A stretch of 21,614 bases of DNA from JBBQBM01 sp038317375 (lineage in GTDB: Bacteria; Patescibacteriota; Saccharimonadia; Saccharimonadales; JAGQMS01): NCBI GenBank assembly GCA_038317375.1, contig JBBQBM010000002.1, positions 1-21,614 of the forward strand, read 5' to 3'. Both the position numbers and the translations under genes were made by a program. The notes beneath the pieces were generated by a model. The model made no database searches. It saw only the letters and a program-made list of their open reading frames with translations, and was not told the DNA's origin. This document shows positions 8,901 to 13,657 of the stretch, in pieces. Each line of letters opens with the position of its first letter. The stretch's first letter is position 1.

Positions 8901-9923
8901 GTGTCTTCAATTCTTAAGTCTATTCACCCCCAACTAACCAAAAAGTGGTTGGCTGTAACAACTGTCGGGATCCTGGCTATGGCGACTTTGCATTGGGCGT
9001 TTGTCTACGCCGGCTACCGTGCCTATCAAGCAGTTACGCCCGAGGCATTAGAAGTTACTACTCAACTTCATGAACCAAGAGTCGGGAAGTCGACCGCACA
9101 TCTGGCTGCCGAACAGCCCAAGCAAGAAGATCCTGTACCGGTAGTGACAGCTGTTGTCGCGCAAAAACCAACCGAGGCAACCAACCAACTGTCACTTAGT
9201 AACGCCGTTAGCCTGTTTCAAAGCAAGCTTGGGGTGAAGCTTGTGATGGTGCGAAGTGCCGGTGATCTGCAAAATTCTGGGTTGGGTTATGGCGGCTTGA
9301 TTAGTGCTAGCAACAGCGATGATGCTACGGTTTTAGCTGTCGTAACCATGATTTATAACGAATGGGGTAAATACCCGAGTGGTTTCTTAGGCAAAGTGGG
9401 TTTAAAGCAAGTCGCTATAGTCGGAGGCATTAACAACAGCGGCTACCAGGTAGCCGCCATGCCACGGGCCGAAGATCTAGACGTTGTTTATTACAGTACC
9501 AACTTCGGCACAGACACCTATATGAAGCGCGTGGCGCACCATGAGTTAGACCATCTGATCGAATATAACGCCTATGGGACTTATTACTACAATGATGCGA
9601 CATATAAAGCCTGTAATTCCCCCGACTTTACATATTCTAGCTCTGGTATCGATGCTTATACAGGTAAAGGGATAAGCGCCTATGCACTTCACCCGTCAGT
9701 AGGCCTAATAGACGGCTATTCGACATACGGAATTGAGGAGGATAAAGCGCAGATATATACAGAGCTGTTTGCCAATATCGGGTTTTTGAACGGATTGACG
9801 GCAAGTGATACGCGTCTAACTTGCAAAAAAAATGCCTATCTAGCGTTTCTACAGACTTTCGACTCGTCTATCACCGAAGGTTATCTACAGAAATTAACTG
9901 CCATTCCGTCGCTGCTTAACTAA
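8901..9923 (+). CDS. Membrane-anchored putative zinc metallopeptidase (HELDH)
   Basis: A 340-residue protein starting at a GTG with GGAAGG four bases upstream. Residues about 17-40 form one hydrophobic segment, a membrane anchor or signal peptide. A low-complexity Pro/Ala/Val/Gln linker follows (about 50-95), then a globular domain likely outside the membrane. This carries HHELDHLIE, an HExxH motif at 214-218, and about 60 residues later EEDKAQIYTE (Glu279/Glu280, Asp281), the position where zincin-type peptidases often have the third ligand. Three Cys residues in the domain could allow a disulfide outside the cell. The peptidase activity is inferred from these motifs; no substrate can be named. 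It follows the tRNA terminator and so needs its own promoter, which I cannot place well. Confidence 0.82.
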   Translation: MSSILKSIHPQLTKKWLAVTTVGILAMATLHWAFVYAGYRAYQAVTPEALEVTTQLHEPRVGKSTAHLAAEQPKQEDPVPVVTAVVAQKPTEATNQLSLSNAVSLFQSKLGVKLVMVRSAGDLQNSGLGYGGLISASNSDDATVLAVVTMIYNEWGKYPSGFLGKVGLKQVAIVGGINNSGYQVAAMPRAEDLDVVYYSTNFGTDTYMKRVAHHELDHLIEYNAYGTYYYNDATYKACNSPDFTYSSSGIDAYTGKGISAYALHPSVGLIDGYSTYGIEEDKAQIYTELFANIGFLNGLTASDTRLTCKKNAYLAFLQTFDSSITEGYLQKLTAIPSLLN

Positions 9924-9964
9924 AGTGCGACAAAGCCTTAAGTTATTGCAATTTTAGAGAAAGG

Positions 9965-9970
9965 TGTAAT
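9965..9970 (+). promoter_or_regulatory. Candidate -10 (TGTAAT), near-leaderless
   Basis: TGTAAT matches the consensus at 5 of 6 bases and lies 10 nt before the ATG at 9981, predicting a leader of about 4 nt. AAAGG lies nearby, but some 16 nt from the ATG, too far for normal Shine-Dalgarno use. The -35 is weak. Confidence 0.4.
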
Positions 9971-9980
9971 CATTAAATCG

Positions 9981-10421
9981 ATGGCAAAATTATCACATGA
10001 GTATTCGGACGATCAGATTGATGCGGGCGTGGGCTTAGACGGAATCAGCGAATCAGATTTAATAAGTGTGCTTCGGGCTAGGGATGTTAGTTATGCGGCC
10101 GAGTTATTAAGCCTTATTGACAGAACAAAATATGTAACAGAACAGCGTGAAGCTAACGCGGCGCTGCTGGCCCAGTATGTCGTGATGGATGTATCTAACG
10201 CTGAAAAACCTAAAAAAGAACTAAGAGGAGCTGGAACATTAGCAGAAGTAATGGGTGTCGAGAAAGCTGAGCGACACATTGCCGAAACAGAGGCGCGCGA
10301 GGCCGTGAACCTTAGTATTGCTATAGAAAGAGGCTACGGGCCTTCAAGCTGGGGAGTTGGGGGTTCTAGATATCCGTCCGGTGGTTGGCAACATATAAGG
10401 TCGCAGGAATGGAATGACTGA
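9981..10421 (+). CDS. Unknown 146-residue protein
   Basis: I do not recognise this gene. The product is acidic and mostly helical in its first 110 residues (many Ala, Glu, Leu), with a Gly/Ser/Trp-rich, disordered-looking C-terminus (GVGGSRYPSGGW). It has no signal peptide or membrane segment. The only plausible ATG is at 9981. Its end overlaps the next gene by 8 bases (ATG at 10414), so the two are probably translated together and may work together. Some DNA- and RNA-modifying operons have such small paired genes, but nothing here supports a specific function. Confidence 0.7.
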   Translation: MAKLSHEYSDDQIDAGVGLDGISESDLISVLRARDVSYAAELLSLIDRTKYVTEQREANAALLAQYVVMDVSNAEKPKKELRGAGTLAEVMGVEKAERHIAETEAREAVNLSIAIERGYGPSSWGVGGSRYPSGGWQHIRSQEWND

Positions 10422-10710
10422 AACGATGAACAAAAACACAGTGCCAAAAGTAGAGCGACCTTCCTTTCTTAGCAGGCTAATAGGGCGTTACGCTATGTTT
10501 AGGTATATGCCGGCTTTGCCAGAAGACGAGCCACAAGACGTTGATCTAGAAGAGTTGGAGGCGGACATCGAAGCTTGTGCGCTAGCTAATATGCCACAGG
10601 TTGTTGCTGACTTAGAGTCTGACGGAATAACTGGCGTTGAAGACGAAGAAGTTCTTCGAATTTCTAAATGTTTAGTGCTCGACGATCTCCGCACTTTGGC
10701 GAATGAATAA
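10414..10710 (+). CDS. Unknown acidic 98-residue protein
   Basis: I do not recognise this gene. After a short basic N-terminus (VERPSFLSRLIGRYAMFRYMP) the product becomes strongly acidic (repeated Glu/Asp around residues 38-55 and 70-80). It is soluble and probably helical. It overlaps the previous gene by 8 bases, and an AGGA lies just before its ATG at 10414; a second ATG follows four codons on. A strong hairpin terminator lies 17 bases after the stop, so this is the last gene of its transcript. The acidic character could mean binding to a basic partner, but that is speculation. Confidence 0.7.
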   Translation: MTETMNKNTVPKVERPSFLSRLIGRYAMFRYMPALPEDEPQDVDLEELEADIEACALANMPQVVADLESDGITGVEDEEVLRISKCLVLDDLRTLANE

Positions 10711-10726
10711 TAATTGATAAGTTCTA

Positions 10727-10772
10727 GTGAATGCGGGGCGCTAACGTAGCCACCCCGACACTCACGATTTTT
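10727..10772 (+). terminator. Strong hairpin terminator, probably bidirectional
   Basis: GTGA...CGGGG at 10727-10737 pairs with CCCCG...TCAC at 10753-10765, and the inner GCTA/TAGC stem closes a 3-nt loop. ATTTTT follows on the plus strand, ending the 9981-10710 transcript. On the minus strand the same hairpin lies just past the end of the microprotein operon, but with a poorer T-run, so it may slow or stop transcription from both sides. Confidence 0.8.
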
Positions 10773-10782
10773 ACAGACCAGT

Positions 10783-10899
10783 TCAGAAGTAACCCTTCAC
10801 GGCTAACACGATCACGATTATCCCGGCACAAGCCAGAGCTAGGCCTGTCTGGATACCAACGAACCGAAGCAGATTTGCGTCTTTGACTTCCTTTTTCAT
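10783..10899 (-). CDS. Single-pass membrane microprotein, 38 residues
   Basis: A small minus-strand ORF starts at ATG 10899-10897 behind a perfect AGGAGGG (10908-10914) at 9 nt spacing, so translation is well supported. The product has a charged N-terminus (MKKEVKDANLLR) and then about 20 hydrophobic residues (GLALACAGIIVIVLAV) ending KGYF: a single transmembrane helix, probably N-in. Its ATG overlaps the stop of the upstream small gene (ATGA at 10896-10899), implying coupled translation. No family is recognised. It could be a small subunit or regulator of a membrane complex, or a toxin-like peptide; nothing in the sequence chooses between these. Confidence 0.75.
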   Translation of the reverse strand: MKKEVKDANLLRFVGIQTGLALACAGIIVIVLAVKGYF

Positions 10900-11036
10900 T
10901 TACACAACCCTCCTGCTAAGTGTAGATAGATCTGAAACCCTGTAACACCGATCACAAAGCAAATAACCACGGTGATCAGTAATTGGCCGAGGAGCTCAGC
11001 TGTTGTCTCGCCTCTGTCTTTTGTTTTGCGTCTCAT
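10896..11036 (-). CDS. Single-pass membrane microprotein, 46 residues
   Basis: ATG at 11036-11034 follows a perfect AAGGAGG (11041-11047) at 4 nt spacing. The product has a strongly basic start (MRRKTKDRGE), a central hydrophobic helix (LLGQLLITVVICFVIGVTG) and a short tail containing one Cys and one His. It overlaps the 38-residue gene by ATGA and lies 25 bases behind the 31-residue gene, making it the middle of a three-gene set. The Shine-Dalgarno is among the strongest in the window. Function is unknown. Confidence 0.75.
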   Translation of the reverse strand: MRRKTKDRGETTAELLGQLLITVVICFVIGVTGFQIYLHLAGGLCK

Positions 11037-11061
11037 GACGCCTCCTTTTTGAAGTAGGACA

Positions 11062-11157
11062 TTATGAGCTGAAGTACAAAAGTGCTGACATCACGAGGAT
11101 CAGAACGATCCAAAAGGCCGCAAGCTCATCAACTTTAGGAAATTGCATTCGCTTCAT
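11062..11157 (-). CDS. Single-pass membrane microprotein, 31 residues
   Basis: The ORF encodes MKRMQFPKVDELAAFW followed by a hydrophobic run (IVLILVMSALLYF) ending SS: one membrane helix with a basic N-terminus. The start is uncertain: ATG at 11157 is chosen, ATG at 11148 is possible, and the frame is open further upstream to 11250, but that extension is not hydrophobic and looks unlike a real N-terminus. It has only a weak ribosome site (GTGAG). Position and same-type product, immediately upstream of two well-supported microprotein genes, are the main support. Confidence 0.55.
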   Translation of the reverse strand: MKRMQFPKVDELAAFWIVLILVMSALLYFSS

Positions 11158-11206
11158 CTGAGACTCACTTTCTGTAGGGTGGGTTGACTTTAGTCTGTAA
11201 AAATAC

Positions 11207-11233
11207 TGTTTCGGACCATGAATCAACGAAACA
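11207..11233. promoter_or_regulatory. Inverted repeat, possible operator
   Basis: TGTTTCG (11207-11213) and CGAAACA (11227-11233) are perfect 7-bp inverted repeats around a 13-nt spacer. They sit between the minus-strand microprotein genes and the plus-strand hisS leader promoter, a place where a regulator could act on both. No regulator can be named. Confidence 0.35.
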
Positions 11234-11256
11234 TGTACATATAAAATCATTAAAGG

Positions 11257-11284
11257 TTCAAATACGCAAATATGATGATATAAT
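11257..11284 (+). promoter_or_regulatory. Promoter of the hisS leader RNA
   Basis: A perfect TATAAT (11279-11284) is preceded, with a 16-nt spacer, by TTCAAA (11257-11262, 4 of 6 matches). Seven nt after the -10 is 11291, the first base of the GTG of the leader peptide, so the predicted mRNA starts on its start codon. Confidence 0.6.
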
Positions 11285-11290
11285 TAGCTC

Positions 11291-11344
11291 GTGAACAACT
11301 ACAGAAACATCCATACGCATCTGTTGCTCCGGTTGATCGGCTGA
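11291..11344 (+). CDS. 17-codon leader peptide with His-Thr-His, upstream of hisS
   Basis: GTG at 11291 opens a 17-codon frame, V/M-NNYRNIHTHLLLRLIG, ending TGA at 11342-11344. There is no room for a ribosome site: the GTG coincides with the predicted transcription start, so initiation would be leaderless. Two His codons (11312-11314 and 11318-11320) lie just before an RNA segment (11326-11340) that is complementary to the downstream terminator. This is the layout of a ribosome-mediated attenuator, and the first identified gene downstream is histidyl-tRNA synthetase. Translation of the peptide is inferred. Only two His codons are present, against seven in the classical enteric his leader, so chance remains possible. 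Confidence 0.55.
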   Translation: MNNYRNIHTHLLLRLIG

Positions 11345-11400
11345 TTTTTCATTTCTTTAGAACTTCGAAAGCTCCGATCACCCCGGAGCTTTTTAGTTTT
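11326..11400 (+). terminator. Attenuator: intrinsic terminator with competing upstream strand
   Basis: The terminator pairs AGCTCCG (11370-11376) with CGGAGCT (11384-11390), extendable by A-T pairs, and is followed by TTTTAGTTTT. An upstream strand competes: GCTCCGG (11326-11332) complements CCGGAGC (11383-11389), and TGATCGG (11334-11340) complements CCGATCA (11374-11380). The upstream strand is inside the leader ORF, right before its stop codon. The full alternative helix also abuts the T-run, so by itself it might terminate too; only pairing limited to TGATCGG would clearly antiterminate. Confidence 0.7.
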
Positions 11401-11408
11401 AACAACCA

Positions 11409-11414
11409 TATAAT
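11409..11414 (+). promoter_or_regulatory. -10 element before the hisS leader RNA structure
   Basis: A perfect TATAAT lies just past the attenuator T-run. It predicts a start near 11421, exactly where the folded RNA segment before hisS begins. The -35 is unclear. Confidence 0.4.
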
Positions 11415-11420
11415 ACGTAG

Positions 11421-11600
11421 AAAGGACCACGGATTTAGCACTTGAGCTAGTTTAGGTTTGGCCAGGAAGCACTCCAGCAAGGTGTAGGTAATACTACTCC
11501 GCAGCGAGTACTGGACTGAGTCAAACTGAAAATAGCCAAGAAACTAAGCGGTGTCAGATGCTCAGCATCTGAGCAGGCTTAGGTGGTGCTAATTGCGTGG
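11421..11600 (+). ncRNA. Folded RNA of about 180 nt before hisS, class unknown
   Basis: The segment closes on itself. P1 pairs CCACG (11427-11431) with CGTGG (11596-11600), then TTAGCAC (11435-11441) with GTGCTAA (11586-11592). P2 pairs GCTAGTTT (11446-11453) with AAACTAAGC (11541-11549, one bulge), continued by TTGGC (11458-11462)/GCCAA (11535-11539). A hairpin GG-GTAG/CTAC-CC lies at 11481-11500. A perfect 8-bp hairpin TCAGATGC/GCATCTGA (11554-11572) sits on the 3' side between P1 and P2. It could be a separate small RNA (a 6S-like shape and length) or a cis-acting leader of hisS, whose start lies about 30 nt on. No signature of RNase P, SRP RNA, tmRNA or a T-box is present. Pairings were found by eye. 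Confidence 0.5.
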
Positions 11601-11632
11601 AATGAAGTAAAATGAAGACAACTAAGGAAAAC

Positions 11633-12889
11633 ATGACACAAAACACACAACCCTATAAGGGAACAAGAGATTTCTACCCTGAAGACAAACGCTTACAGAA
11701 ATGGATGTTTAGCAAGTGGCGGGAAGTATGCGAAAGCTTTGGCTACGAAGAGTATGATGGACCAATTTTAGAACCCTTAGAGCTCTATACCTCAAAGACT
11801 TCTGAAGAAGTCGTGAACGAGCAGACCTATTCGTTCACCGACAGGGGTGGAAGAAGCGTTGTTATGCGGCCAGAAATGACACCAACAGTGTCGCGTATGG
11901 TTGCCGCTAGGCGCCAAGAACTTGGCTACCCGCTACGCCTCTATAGCATCCCCAATTGCTTCCGCTATGAAAGGACCCAGCGTGGAAGAACCCGTGAGTT
12001 TTGGCAACTTAATGCCGATTTGTTTGGTATTGAGGGTATTGAGGCCGAGATGGAGATTTTGCTCCTAACAGATCGATTAATGACTGTTTTTGGCGCCAAA
12101 CGAAATATGTACGAAATACGACTAAACTCCAGGAAGCTTCTAAATTCTCAAATCGATAAATCCGATCCAAGCGTAGAGCAGCAAGAAGTTGTCCGCTTAG
12201 TCGACAAGCGCGATAAGATGCCTGAAGCCGACTTCTTGAGCGAACTAAAAAAGCTGGTCTCTAAACCGGATCAACTTCTAAAGTTCTTGGATACTAAAGA
12301 TATCTCAAATATTGAAGACCCGGCAGCTGATGGGCTCAAAGAGCTTCTTGAAATGGCAAAAGATAATGGCATGACAAATGTCGTCTTCATGCCAAGTGTG
12401 GCTCGTGGTTTTGACTATTACACAGATATTGTTTTTGAAGTCTTTGATCTTGACCCAGAGAATAACCGCGCTATGTTCGGCGGCGGACGCTACGATGGCT
12501 TGGTTGCGGAGTTTGGTGTTGAGCCAGTACCAACAATTGGCATCGCCCCTGGCGATGTAACGCTTCAGAACTTTCTAGAGTCCTGGGACTTACTACCAAA
12601 ACTAGAGACTGAAACAAACTTGTATGTAGTACTGGTTGGCGAAGTGTTTGAGGGAGCCCAAAAGATTGTTTCTAAGTTGCGCGACGAAGGAGTTCGCGTC
12701 GCAGTAGATATGAGCGGCCGAAAAGTCGGCAAACAGATCGAAACGGCAGTCAAAAAAGGAATTCCGTATCTGTTGGTGATTGGTGAAGAGGAGTTGAAAT
12801 CTGAACAGTTTAAGCTCAAGGATTTGGCCTCTGGTGAAGAGAAAGAGTACTCGCTGGAGCGTGTTGTTTCGACGGTTCTGGCGGAATAG
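11633..12889 (+). CDS. hisS: Histidyl-tRNA synthetase
   Basis: HisRS charges tRNA-His with histidine. From ATG 11633 the protein has 418 residues. An upstream in-frame ATG at 11612 exists, but AAGGA four bases before 11633 and the family-like start (YKGTRDFYPED) favour the later one. Class II features: the N-terminal GTRDFYPED, motif 2 with RYERTQRGRTREFWQLNADLFG, the HisRS box RGFDYYTDIVFE, GGGRYDGL, and a C-terminal anticodon-binding domain (VVLVGEVFEGAQKI... to the end). Motif 3 is unusual: where many HisRS read G-x-x-x-G-x-E-R-L, this one reads GIAPGDVTL, lacking the usual Arg. The gene is preceded by a candidate attenuator and a folded RNA. Confidence 0.95.
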   Translation: MTQNTQPYKGTRDFYPEDKRLQKWMFSKWREVCESFGYEEYDGPILEPLELYTSKTSEEVVNEQTYSFTDRGGRSVVMRPEMTPTVSRMVAARRQELGYPLRLYSIPNCFRYERTQRGRTREFWQLNADLFGIEGIEAEMEILLLTDRLMTVFGAKRNMYEIRLNSRKLLNSQIDKSDPSVEQQEVVRLVDKRDKMPEADFLSELKKLVSKPDQLLKFLDTKDISNIEDPAADGLKELLEMAKDNGMTNVVFMPSVARGFDYYTDIVFEVFDLDPENNRAMFGGGRYDGLVAEFGVEPVPTIGIAPGDVTLQNFLESWDLLPKLETETNLYVVLVGEVFEGAQKIVSKLRDEGVRVAVDMSGRKVGKQIETAVKKGIPYLLVIGEEELKSEQFKLKDLASGEEKEYSLERVVSTVLAE

Positions 12890-12916
12890 GCTAGAGTTTT
12901 GGCAGATAAGCGCATA

Positions 12917-13000
12917 TTGACTAACAGATAGATATATGCCAAAGTAGAAATACTTTAGAATAATTAGTTCTAAGGTGTTATTTGACAAGTTAGACAATAG
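12917..13000 (+). promoter_or_regulatory. Module copy 1: promoter, +1 hairpin and GTG start
   Basis: TTGACT (12917-12922), a 17-nt spacer and a weak -10 CAAAGT (12940-12945) predict a start at 12952. The RNA would begin with a hairpin pairing ACTTTAGAA with TTCTAAGGT (12952-12976), whose 3' arm takes in part of the GTG at 12975. The next 26 nt encode LFDKLDN and match copy 2 (13511-13536) except for one base. All distances from -35 to GTG equal those of copy 2. Confidence 0.65.
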
Positions 13001-13271
13001 TCAATCCGCCAACATAGCATTGGAGAGAAAAATGACATTAAGTCGAGAAGCACAGGACAATCTTGAAGTAGCTGCAGGCCGGGCGCTAGCTGTTTTCGAC
13101 ATTCGGAGCCGCGAAGAAGCTGTACACACATTCTTAGCGCAGTTGAAGGGTGATAATGAGTGGGCGAAACACGACTCTGGAGTTCGGCAGGCGTTGCAAA
13201 AAAGTCTCGGGGGTCCCACTGGCGCGAATTTCCAAAAAGCTATGTTTGATACGGTGTTGCGACGGTGCTAA
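12975..13271 (+). CDS. Unknown small protein behind module copy 1
   Basis: I do not recognise this gene. Two starts are possible in one frame. GTG at 12975 gives 98 residues beginning MLFDKLDN, the same eight residues as the ORF at 13511. ATG at 13032 gives 79 residues with GGAGA at good distance. The body is helical and charged (SREAQDNLEVAAGRALAVFDIRS, then QLKGDNEWAKHDSG and a C-terminal Cys), with no membrane segment. The dual-start layout suggests the first 19 codons act as a translated leader that feeds ribosomes to the ATG; this is inference. The 3' side leads into a long helix and a hammerhead ribozyme. Confidence 0.6.
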   Translation: MLFDKLDNSQSANIALERKMTLSREAQDNLEVAAGRALAVFDIRSREEAVHTFLAQLKGDNEWAKHDSGVRQALQKSLGGPTGANFQKAMFDTVLRRC

Positions 13272-13282
13272 TCATTCCGGTT

Positions 13283-13387
13283 GAAATGACAGGTAGAGGT
13301 AGTTTGGGGATTCATTCTCAGGCAATTGGCTCTCAACTTTGTAGAGCTGTCCACCTATTCCCGAGACTATTGTCTATCTGTCATTTC
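13283..13387 (+). ncRNA. Long-range RNA helix just upstream of the ribozyme
   Basis: GAAATGACAG (13283-13292) pairs perfectly with CTGTCATTTC (13378-13387). The stem continues inward with GTAGA/TCTAT-type pairs and a few mismatches to about 13302/13367. Inside, GCTCT/AGAGC (near 13329-13347) and GGGA/TCCC can also pair. The helix ends one base before stem III of the hammerhead, so the two would stack. It is transcribed with, or just after, the gene ending at 13271. Confidence 0.6.
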
Positions 13388-13436
13388 TGCTCCATGAATG
13401 CGTATTCATGCTGATGAGTCCAAAAGGACGAAAGCA
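13388..13436 (+). ncRNA. Hammerhead ribozyme (type III topology)
   Basis: The complete core is present: CTGATGA (13411-13417), stem II GTCC-AAAA-GGAC (13418-13429), GAAA (13430-13433). Stem I is a closed 7-bp hairpin, CATGAAT/ATTCATG (13393-13410) with loop GCGT. Stem III is open and short, TGCT (13388-13391) with AGCA (13433-13436), U-A included. The CUC triplet at 13390-13392 fits the NUH rule, so cleavage is predicted between 13392 and 13393. The only weak point is the 4-bp stem III, possibly helped by stacking on the adjacent helix. The promoter of the next unit starts 17 nt downstream. Confidence 0.88.
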
Positions 13437-13452
13437 AACAACTCATCACTTA

Positions 13453-13536
13453 TTGACTAAACACGGCAAATGTGCTAGAATAGTATTACTTTAGTGAGAC
13501 TACTCCTAAAGTGTTATTTGACAAGCTAGACAATAG
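13453..13536 (+). promoter_or_regulatory. Module copy 2: promoter, +1 hairpin and GTG start
   Basis: TTGACT (13453-13458), a 17-nt spacer and TAGAAT (13476-13481) make a good sigma70-type promoter with start at 13488. The RNA begins with a hairpin, ACTTTAG / CTAAAGT plus GAG/CTC (13488-13512), that includes the first two bases of the GTG at 13511. The next 26 nt repeat copy 1 except that a TTA Leu codon is CTA, a synonymous change. Confidence 0.75.
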
Positions 13537-13657
13537 ACACAAGATGAGAAGCAAGGTCGTTAAAGGCGTCTTTCCTCCTCATCTTGTGAGTTTAGGAATA
13601 CTCACGTTCGCTAGCGCGGATGGTATCTCAACCATAGATGCGGAGAAGGTTATCTAA
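13511..13657 (+). CDS. 48-codon ORF with the shared MLFDKLDN start, coupled to the next gene
   Basis: GTG at 13511 opens a frame of 48 codons that ends TAA at 13655-13657, sharing its last base with the ATG of the next gene (TAATG). The first eight residues equal those of the ORF at 12975; the rest (basic, then hydrophobic, then acidic) matches nothing I know. It may be a translated leader controlling the next gene, not a functional protein. Codons 10-26 lie in an 11-bp hairpin (CACAAGATGAG/CTCATCTTGTG, 13538-13588), whose 3' arm could instead pair GTGAGT (13586-13591) with ACTCAC (13600-13605). Translation is inferred from the coupling and the shared start. Confidence 0.5.
   Translation: MLFDKLDNRHKMRSKVVKGVFPPHLVSLGILTFASADGISTIDAEKVI

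Noticed and set aside
11421..11600. T-box, RNase P RNA, SRP RNA or tmRNA before hisS
   Set aside because: The 3' part (GGTGGTGCT...GCG) only loosely recalls the T-box sequence, with no matching antiterminator. GAGGAAAGTCC of RNase P is absent, the SRP GGAA-loop stem does not form, and no tmRNA ends are present.
12565..12997. Minus-strand ORFs of 125 and 131 codons over the end of hisS
   Set aside because: They lie antisense to conserved hisS, have low-complexity compositions and no ribosome site; they are frame shadows.
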